5,227 nt of DNA from NCBI GenBank assembly GCA_002315475.1, contig DCGI01000066.1, positions 1 to 5,227 of the forward strand. Reading direction: 5' to 3'. The notes beneath the pieces are model-generated. The model saw nothing but the letters and a program-made list of their open reading frames with translations. It did not search any database and was not told the origin of the DNA. The position numbers were made by a program, and so were the translations under genes. Of this stretch, positions 1-4,672 are shown one piece after another. The number at the start of each line of letters is the position of its first letter. Position 1 is the stretch's first letter. This DNA is from Christensenella sp. UBA1782. Lineage in GTDB: Bacteria > Bacillota > Clostridia > Christensenellales > DTU072.

Positions 1-578
1 TTTTGGACGAAATCGAAAAAGCACATCCCGATATTTATAATACGCTTTTACAGGTATTGGACGAAGGAAGATTGACCGATGCGAAAGGCAGGACGGTCGA
101 CTTTGCCAATACCGTCATCGTGATGACGGGGAATATCGGTACAAAAGAGGCAGCCGAAAAGGAAAAACCGCTCGGTTTCGGTACTCGAGCGGACAAACGG
201 GAGAAAGTGCACGCGGAATGTGTCACGAAACTGTTTACGCCCGAATTTATCAACCGAATCGACGAAATCGTGGTATTTCATAAGCTTAACAAGGAAGATT
301 TACTGCAAATATCGAATATAATTATAGAAGGGGTACGAAAAAACTTTCGGGAAGAAAAAAACGTAAACGTAGAAATTGATGACGAAGTGCGCTCCTATTT
401 ATGCGAACAAGTGGACGGAGAATACGGAGCAAGACCTTTGCAAAAACTCGTCGAAAAAGAAATCGTCGACAAAATCGGAGAAATACTAATCCTCGACGAC
501 TTACAAAACGACGTTCATATCTGCCTCACAAACGGGAAACCGGAAATTATTATAAAGGAGAAACGCACATGCAAGTAG
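1..578 (+). CDS. clpC: ClpC-like AAA+ unfoldase, C-terminal part (5' partial)
   Basis: This is the C-terminal part of a Clp/Hsp100 ATPase, which unfolds substrate proteins and in the ClpC class feeds them to ClpP. The reading frame enters from upstream, so no start is visible; the TTG at position 3 is an internal Leu codon. The visible residues begin in the second nucleotide-binding domain at the Walker B segment (LDEIEKAHPD). Then come the sensor-1 Asn (MTGNIG, about visible residue 44), the arginine-finger segment FTPEFINRIDEIVVF (Arg about 85) and the sensor-2 motif GARPLQK (Arg about 144) in the small D2 domain. LDEIEKAH and MTxNxG fit ClpC somewhat better than ClpB. The N-domain, first ATPase domain and ClpP-binding loop lie outside the window, so the subfamily is not certain. 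The last 10 nt overlap hpf, which indicates cotranscription and probable translational coupling. Confidence 0.9.
   Translation, partial: LDEIEKAHPDIYNTLLQVLDEGRLTDAKGRTVDFANTVIVMTGNIGTKEAAEKEKPLGFGTRADKREKVHAECVTKLFTPEFINRIDEIVVFHKLNKEDLLQISNIIIEGVRKNFREEKNVNVEIDDEVRSYLCEQVDGEYGARPLQKLVEKEIVDKIGEILILDDLQNDVHICLTNGKPEIIIKEKRTCK
554..560 (+). promoter_or_regulatory. Ribosome binding site of hpf, inside clpC
   Basis: AAAGGAG lies 8 nt before the ATG at 569, within the end of the clpC coding region. It fixes the hpf start at 569. The same reading frame is open further upstream to an ATG at 401, but that extension would be an Arg/Lys-rich shadow of clpC with no homology to HPF. Confidence 0.85.
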
Positions 579-1096
579 AATTTATCTGTAAGAATTTTCA
601 TCTTAATCAATCGTTACAGGCTTTGCTTGAGAAAAAATTAAGTCGCTTTGACAAATACTTTGTCGATACGGCAAAAGCCAAAGTCAAATTGTCCACCCAA
701 AAAGACGACTGCATTATGGAAGTCGGTATCGACGCCGGTACTCTCCACGTTCGTTCCATGGGCAGAGGGGAAAAAATGAACGAAATCATCGACGTTATTT
801 TACCCAAATTGGAAAGACAAGTGGTCAAGAACAAGACGAAGCTATCGGATAAATTGAAGAAAACGGCTTTCGATACGCCGGTATTGTTTGCCGAATCCGA
901 AGAAACTCCGGTAGAACCGCCCGTCGTCAAAGTGAAAAAATTCCAAGTGTCGGTAACGACGGTGGAAAACGCCAAAGAGGAAATGGAACTGCTCGGACAC
1001 GATTTTTACGTTTTCATCAACGGTGATACCAATAAAGTTTGCGTTTTATACCGCAGAAACGACGGAGATTTCGGACTGATAGAACCCGAATACTAA
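569..1096 (+). CDS. hpf: Long-form ribosome hibernation promoting factor (HPF, YfiA/RaiA family)
   Basis: HPF binds the decoding region of the 30S subunit. In its long form it also dimerises 70S ribosomes into inactive 100S particles during stationary phase or starvation. The product is 175 aa, close to the usual long-form length. Residues 1 to about 98 form the S30AE ribosome-binding domain, beginning MQVEFICKNF and including the segment HVRSMGRGEKMNEIIDVILP and then KLERQ. A Pro/Glu-rich linker follows at about 103-119. Residues about 122-173 form the C-terminal dimerisation domain, with the very typical LLGHDFYVFIN and VLYRRNDGDFGLIEP. The start at 569 has a good Shine-Dalgarno and gives the normal family N-terminus. 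The gene overlaps clpC by 10 nt and is followed 3 nt later by the next gene, so it is an internal operon gene. No promoter of its own is evident. Confidence 0.96.
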   Translation: MQVEFICKNFHLNQSLQALLEKKLSRFDKYFVDTAKAKVKLSTQKDDCIMEVGIDAGTLHVRSMGRGEKMNEIIDVILPKLERQVVKNKTKLSDKLKKTAFDTPVLFAESEETPVEPPVVKVKKFQVSVTTVENAKEEMELLGHDFYVFINGDTNKVCVLYRRNDGDFGLIEPEY

Positions 1097-1099
1097 AAC

Positions 1100-1900
1100 A
1101 TGAGAATAGGAATATCGACCGCATCCTTTTTCAAAAAGGCATTGACGGAAGATTCTTTTCCCATTATACGAAAATTGGGAATACCGCTTTGTGAGACCTT
1201 TTTGTGTTCTTACAGCGAGTACAAAAAGGAATTTACCGATTTACTGAACGAAAGAAGAGGAGATACCGAAGTCATTTCGGTACATACGCTGACGCAACAA
1301 TTCGAACCCGATTTGTTTAACTATACCGAACGGGCAAGAAAAGATTGCGAATACGTTTTTGATAAGGTGGCACATGCGGCTTTTGAGCTGGGTGCCCCTT
1401 ATTATACTTTTCACGGCCCCGCAAAACTCAGACACGTTCCGTACCGATTGCATTATGAATCTCTCGGTCGGAGGGTGGAAGAACTTTGCGGCTTTTTACG
1501 AGAACACTCCCTCGGAACGACGTCCCTTTGTTATGAAAACGTCCATTGGTGTTATTTCTCCGAACCGAGCTATTTTACCGAGATAAAAAAATACAGTCCG
1601 TCGGTAAAAGCATGTTTAGACGTCAAACAAGCCTTGCAAAGCGGTTTTTCTCCCGAAGAATACATACAGACTATGGATGAACGTTTGACAAACGTGCATT
1701 TATGCGATTATAATGGAGAAACTACGGCACTTCCGGGAAAGGGTGTCTTCGACTTCGTAAAACTTTTTGATACGCTCCTGACTTCGGGATACGAAGGGGA
1801 CGCCGTCATGGAAGTCTATTCGAACGATTATACCGACTACGACGAACTCGCCGAAGCGTACGAATACTTATTAAACTGTCTTTATACCGTACAACGGTAG
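1100..1900 (+). CDS. Sugar phosphate isomerase/epimerase-like TIM-barrel protein (AP endonuclease 2 / xylose isomerase-like superfamily)
   Basis: The 266-aa product looks like a single xylose-isomerase-like TIM barrel, typically a divalent-metal enzyme acting on sugars or sugar phosphates. Candidate metal and catalytic residues fall at the ends of successive strands: Glu32 (CETFL), His62 (SVHTL), His105 (TFHGP), Glu146 (CYENVHW), Asp174 (CLDVKQA), His200 (VHLCDYN) and Glu238 (VMEVYSNDY). The loop LPGKGVFDF at 211-219 is characteristic of this superfamily. The set appears complete, so it is probably an active enzyme. The substrate cannot be read from sequence; an endonuclease IV-like DNA repair role is less likely because the protein lacks a recognisable Nfo signature. 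It starts 3 nt after the hpf stop with no strong Shine-Dalgarno, so translation is probably coupled to hpf. It precedes pgi, which suggests a role in sugar metabolism. Confidence 0.8.
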   Translation: MRIGISTASFFKKALTEDSFPIIRKLGIPLCETFLCSYSEYKKEFTDLLNERRGDTEVISVHTLTQQFEPDLFNYTERARKDCEYVFDKVAHAAFELGAPYYTFHGPAKLRHVPYRLHYESLGRRVEELCGFLREHSLGTTSLCYENVHWCYFSEPSYFTEIKKYSPSVKACLDVKQALQSGFSPEEYIQTMDERLTNVHLCDYNGETTALPGKGVFDFVKLFDTLLTSGYEGDAVMEVYSNDYTDYDELAEAYEYLLNCLYTVQR

Positions 1901-1917
1901 GACAACAAGGAGAAATC

Positions 1918-3327
1918 ATGGCAAAGAAAGAAACAATTTATTTCGACTACAATAATATGATGGCGGACTACGTCGGCGAAGAACAAGGCTTTACCGATAA
2001 GGAACTTCGTGCCGCCACGCAAATCGCCACGAAGGCTTTTGAAGAGGTAAAAGCCGGACGCGGACAAAACATGATGGGTTGGACGGAACTTCCTTATAAC
2101 CAAGCCGCCGTCGCAGAAGACATCATGACCACCGCAAAAGCCATCAAAAAGAATTTCGATTCTTTCGTCGTACTCGGTATCGGCGGTTCGGCTTTGGGGC
2201 CGATGGCTCTGTTCCAAGCGTTATGCCACCTGCATCATAACGAACTGCCCAAATCCAAGCGGAAGGCTCCGAAATTCTACGTGGAAGACAACGTCGATCC
2301 CGAAAGAATGAAAGCCCTCTTAGACGTTATCGACGTCAAAAAAACCATGTTTAACGTCATCACCAAAAGCGGTTCTACCAGCGAAACCATGACGCAATAT
2401 CTTATTATTTCCGACATTTTGAAAAAAGCTCTCGGAAAAGACTTTGCTTCCCATGTGATTGCCACCACCAGCGAAACCAAAGGAAATTTAATTAAGATTG
2501 CCAAAAAAGAAGGCTTCAAAACGTTCTTTATTCCCGACGGCGTAGGCGGACGATTCTCCGAGCTTTGCCCCGTAGGACTTTTACCCGCAGCGGTACTGGG
2601 CATCAATATCAAACAGTTTTTGGACGGTGCCAAGTTTATGGACAACAAATGCAGCAAACAAAATCTTTTCAAAAACCCCGCTTTGATGGCTGCCGTTCTG
2701 CAATTCCTTTCCATGAAAAAGGGAAAGAATATTTCCGTCATGATGCCTTACACCGACGGATTGAAGCTTATGGCTGATTGGTATGCACAACTTTGGGGAG
2801 AAAGTTTGGGGAAATCCACCGACTTGGACGGAAAAAAAGTATACGTCGGACAAACCCCGGTAAAGGCTCTCGGCGTAACCGACCAACACAGTCAGGTGCA
2901 ACTGTATACCGAAGGTCCTTTTGATAAAGTCATCACTTTGATCAGCGTACAAAACTATCGTGCGACAATGGAAATCAGTCAAGGTTGCGAGGACATTCCC
3001 GCCGTAAACTTCCTTTGCGGACACACCATGAACGAATTGATTACCGCCGAATGCAACGCTACCGAATACGCCTTAACCAAGTCCGGAAAACTCAATGATC
3101 GCATAATTTTGCCCGAAGTCAACGCCTTTACCGTCGGACAACTCATGTACTTCTTTATGTTGCAAACCGCTTACACCGGTGCCCTTCTGCATATCGACAC
3201 GTTCAACCAACCCGGCGTAGAAGAAGGCAAAAACGCCACCTATGCGCTCTTAGGCAGAGAAGGCTACGAACAGAAAGCCGCAGAATTACAATCCAAAAAA
3301 CAAAAAGCAGAAAAATATATTCTATAA
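1918..3327 (+). CDS. pgi: Glucose-6-phosphate isomerase
   Basis: Pgi interconverts glucose 6-phosphate and fructose 6-phosphate in cytoplasmic glycolysis and gluconeogenesis. The 469-aa product matches the short bacterial class (about 450 aa, as in Bacillus) rather than the roughly 550-aa E. coli form. Visible motifs in order are GIGGSALG (87-94), the sugar-phosphate-binding SGSTSET (151-157), the first PGI signature around DGVGGRFSELCPVG (207-220), the catalytic Glu295 in WGESLGK, His324 in TDQHSQVQ, and the second signature GALLHIDTFNQPGVEEGK (421-438) ending in the catalytic Lys438. All expected active-site residues are present. The start is supported by AAGGAG at 1907-1912, 5 nt before the ATG. 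It is the last gene of the clpC-hpf operon, 17 nt after the TIM-barrel gene, and is followed 18 nt later by a strong terminator. Confidence 0.98.
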   Translation: MAKKETIYFDYNNMMADYVGEEQGFTDKELRAATQIATKAFEEVKAGRGQNMMGWTELPYNQAAVAEDIMTTAKAIKKNFDSFVVLGIGGSALGPMALFQALCHLHHNELPKSKRKAPKFYVEDNVDPERMKALLDVIDVKKTMFNVITKSGSTSETMTQYLIISDILKKALGKDFASHVIATTSETKGNLIKIAKKEGFKTFFIPDGVGGRFSELCPVGLLPAAVLGINIKQFLDGAKFMDNKCSKQNLFKNPALMAAVLQFLSMKKGKNISVMMPYTDGLKLMADWYAQLWGESLGKSTDLDGKKVYVGQTPVKALGVTDQHSQVQLYTEGPFDKVITLISVQNYRATMEISQGCEDIPAVNFLCGHTMNELITAECNATEYALTKSGKLNDRIILPEVNAFTVGQLMYFFMLQTAYTGALLHIDTFNQPGVEEGKNATYALLGREGYEQKAAELQSKKQKAEKYIL

Positions 3328-3345
3328 GAATCAAGCTAAATGAGG

Positions 3346-3387
3346 AAAACTGTTAAAAAATCCGACGGATTTTTTAACAGTTTTTTT
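3346..3387 (+). terminator. Strong intrinsic terminator after pgi
   Basis: The left arm 3346-3363 (AAAACTGTTAAAAAATCC) and right arm 3367-3384 are perfect reverse complements (18 bp) around a GAC loop. A run of seven T at 3381-3387 partly overlaps the right arm. It ends the clpC-hpf-TIM-pgi transcript. The stem is A/T-rich except near the loop. A following gene starts only 5 nt after the T tract. Confidence 0.95.
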
Positions 3388-3392
3388 ATAAC

Positions 3393-4223
3393 ATGATTAC
3401 AGCCGAAAACCTTTCTTTACAATACCGATACGCACAAACCGCTTTTCGCAACGTTTCTTTTTGTGCCGACGTCGACCAACCTCTTATCGTACTCGGCGAA
3501 AAAGATGCGGGTAAAACTTCGCTATGGAACGCCGTCGCCGGCTGTACGACGCTTCTGCAAGGAAAAATCCTTTTCGACGGTGCGGAAAAACCCGTACGAG
3601 AGCGGAATATTTGCTATCTGCGGGAAGGAAAAAACTTTTTCTCCCTTCGTTCCGTTCGATACAATATCGAGTATCCGTTAAAACTTCGTAACCAAACGAA
3701 AAAGCCTTATCGTTTTCTTACCGACGCTATGGAAAAGAAAAAAATCTTTCGGCTCGGCAAGGAAGAAAGACTTGCCGTTCTGTTCGAAAGAGTTTATCAA
3801 AGGGACGCCGACGTTCTTATTTGGGACAATCCGTTTTCGGCGTGGGAAGGGGAAGAACGAAAAAAAGTTTTTGACCTATATTTTCCTTTTTTACAGGAAC
3901 AGATAAAAAAACATACCGTCCTCTTTGCCACATCCTCTTTGTACGAAGCGGAAAAATTCCGACGAAAAATCGTTTTTATGGCGTACGGTTTTTTTCTGCA
4001 AGAAGGAACCGTCGACGAAATTCGTTCTCAACCCGCAACCCTTTCTCTTTTTCGCTATTTTTACCCTACCGTAGAAATTCGGGAAAAGATTCTGACCGTT
4101 GGGGATATTGCACCCGAAGAAATCCTGCATCCCGTTTTTTACGGCAACAAAGTGTACTATGCGGAAGTCGACGGGAAACCGTTCTTTTACGATTACCGTT
4201 CGGAACGATACCTTTTTGCTTGA
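3393..4223 (+). CDS. Degenerate ABC-transporter-type ATPase subunit
   Basis: The 276-aa product follows the order of an ABC ATPase of the importer type. It opens ITAENLSLQY and has an intact Walker A GEKDAGKT (35-42). Every later motif is altered. The Q-loop Gln aligns with Glu78 (YLREGKNFF). LSGGQ aligns with FRLGKEER (119-126). Walker B is VLIWDNP with Asn146 in place of the catalytic Glu. The D-loop reads SAWE instead of SALD. The switch His aligns with Ser181 (FATSSLYEA). The segment between Q-loop and signature is shorter than usual. After EGTVDEI (204-210), residues about 211-276 form a C-terminal extension of unclear fold, possibly TOBE-like. It may bind ATP but is unlikely to hydrolyse it in the normal way. 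It begins with no Shine-Dalgarno just after a terminator, and no permease gene is adjacent. Its partner is unknown; the downstream substrate-binding protein is one possibility only. Confidence 0.75.
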   Translation: MITAENLSLQYRYAQTAFRNVSFCADVDQPLIVLGEKDAGKTSLWNAVAGCTTLLQGKILFDGAEKPVRERNICYLREGKNFFSLRSVRYNIEYPLKLRNQTKKPYRFLTDAMEKKKIFRLGKEERLAVLFERVYQRDADVLIWDNPFSAWEGEERKKVFDLYFPFLQEQIKKHTVLFATSSLYEAEKFRRKIVFMAYGFFLQEGTVDEIRSQPATLSLFRYFYPTVEIREKILTVGDIAPEEILHPVFYGNKVYYAEVDGKPFFYDYRSERYLFA

Positions 4224-4248
4224 CAAGTTGTTTTTTAGGATTTATAAT
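4220..4248 (+). promoter_or_regulatory. Consensus sigma-70/SigA promoter
   Basis: TTGACA at 4220-4225 and TATAAT at 4243-4248 are both exact consensus hexamers with the ideal 17-nt spacer. The -35 box overlaps the TGA stop (4221-4223) of the ABC-like gene. Transcription should start at about 4255, giving a leader of about 150 nt before the TM1266-family gene at 4407. Such a strong core promoter in front of a structured leader suggests control after initiation. Confidence 0.9.
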
Positions 4249-4310
4249 AGTTTCGTAACCTAAATCAATGAAATTTCGGAGAGTAAGCTTACGGTTTTTT
4301 TACGAATCAG

Positions 4311-4330
4311 CGTTTCGTATCGTTTCGCAT
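4311..4330 (+). repeat. Tandem 10-bp direct repeat
   Basis: CGTTTCGTAT (4311-4320) is followed at once by CGTTTCGCAT (4321-4330), matching at 9 of 10 positions. A related GTTTCGTAAC occurs at 4250-4259 by the expected transcription start. The repeats lie in the loop and right arm of the leader hairpin, so they may matter as RNA structure or as a protein site, or may be fortuitous. Confidence 0.5.
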
Positions 4331-4344
4331 AAAAAAAGTAGTAT

Positions 4345-4372
4345 GCTCCGAGGATTTCGGAGCTTTTCTTTT
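4345..4372 (+). terminator. Intrinsic terminator inside the leader of the TM1266-family gene
   Basis: GCTCCGA (4345-4351) pairs perfectly with TCGGAGC (4357-4363) around a 5-nt loop, followed by the T-rich tract TTTTCTTTT (4364-4372). It lies about 90 nt after the predicted transcription start and 34 nt before the next start codon. It would therefore cut transcripts from the 4220 promoter short unless opened, and would also stop readthrough from the ABC-like gene. Confidence 0.8.
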
Positions 4373-4406
4373 ATAGTATTATCAAAAAAAGGAGATACTT
4401 GTTATT

Positions 4407-4664
4407 ATGCAAAGAGTAGGCGTCATCGGCATTGTGATTCAGTCAAAAACATCGGAACTCGTTTTGGAAGTGCAAAAGATTCTTTCCGAATACGGTGATA
4501 TTATCTTGGGACGCATGGGCATCCCCGTCCCCGAAAACAACATTTCCGCCATCAGTTTGATTGTGCGAGGAGAAAACGAAAAAATCAGCGCATTCAACGG
4601 AAAACTCGGCAGATTACCTTCGGTATCGGTCAAATCGGCTTTGAACGCCGTAGATATTCAATAG
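4407..4664 (+). CDS. TM1266-family protein, putative iron-only hydrogenase system regulator
   Basis: This 85-aa protein resembles the small TM1266 family, whose genes often lie near [FeFe]-hydrogenase maturation genes and whose members are labelled putative regulators. Family hallmarks are the N-terminal strand RVGVIGIVIQ, GRMGIP at 35-40, ISAISLIVRG at 46-55 and the C-terminal GKLGRLPSVSVK at 65-76. The expected fold is a compact ferredoxin/ACT-like alpha-beta domain; no separate DNA-binding helix-turn-helix is visible, so regulator is a family label and not a demonstrated role. The start is supported by AAGGAG at 4389-4394, though the 12-nt spacing is long. It is the first gene after the consensus promoter and attenuator-like leader. 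It is followed 8 nt later by the substrate-binding protein gene. No hydrogenase or HydEFG gene is present in the window. Confidence 0.88.
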   Translation: MQRVGVIGIVIQSKTSELVLEVQKILSEYGDIILGRMGIPVPENNISAISLIVRGENEKISAFNGKLGRLPSVSVKSALNAVDIQ

Positions 4665-4667
4665 GAG
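4662..4667 (+). promoter_or_regulatory. Ribosome binding site overlapping the TM1266-family stop codon
   Basis: TAGGAG contains the TAG stop of the preceding gene and the Shine-Dalgarno for the ATG at 4673, with 5 nt between them. It fixes the start of the substrate-binding protein and points to translational coupling of the pair. Confidence 0.85.
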
Positions 4668-4672
4668 CCGTT

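Larger units (their letters stand above)
4255..4372 (+). ncRNA. Predicted structured leader / attenuator (possible unrecognised riboswitch)
   Basis: The predicted transcript can fold a long hairpin, P2: 4290-4292 with 4338-4340, 4295-4302 with 4330-4337, and 4303-4306 with 4324-4327. It has bulges GG (4293-4294) and CA (4328-4329) and a 17-nt loop. An enclosing helix P1 can pair TTTCGGAG (4274-4281) with CTCCGAGG (4346-4353), six Watson-Crick pairs plus two G-U. P1 uses the left arm of the terminator at 4345-4372, so the two are mutually exclusive. No TPP, FMN, cobalamin, SAM, fluoride or other familiar consensus is recognised. Alternatives are a short independent RNA ended by the terminator, or chance pairing in A/T-rich sequence. 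The folding was done by eye, with no energy calculation. The exact 5' end is estimated from the promoter. Confidence 0.5.

Noticed and set aside
401..568. Upstream in-frame extension of hpf to an ATG at 401
   Set aside because: It lies wholly inside clpC in another frame and encodes an Arg/Lys-rich string unlike any HPF N-terminus. The ATG at 569 has a good ribosome binding site and gives the normal family start.
2277..3024. Two long minus-strand open frames opposite pgi
   Set aside because: They are complements of a gene with complete Pgi signatures. Long antisense frames are expected from its codon pattern.
3393..4223. ABC-like gene as a pseudogene
   Set aside because: No frameshift or internal stop is seen across 276 codons, Walker A is intact, and the motif changes are substitutions at specific sites, not random truncation. 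Decay cannot be fully excluded, but the sequence does not show it.
4345..4372. Terminator serving only as the end of the ABC-like gene's transcript
   Set aside because: It is 121 nt past that gene's stop, and a perfect promoter lies in between, so it must also act on transcripts from the 4220 promoter. It may do both.
4372..4382. Second promoter (-10 like TATAGT or TATTAT) just after the leader terminator
   Set aside because: No -35-like hexamer is found at 16-18 nt upstream of either -10 candidate; the A/T-rich context makes such matches common.
4268..4498. Possible 76-codon leader peptide starting at 4268
   Set aside because: It has no Shine-Dalgarno, a composition with no recognisable protein features, and runs through the terminator and 92 nt into the TM1266-family gene in another frame. 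It lacks a run of identical regulatory codons that would suggest a classical leader peptide.
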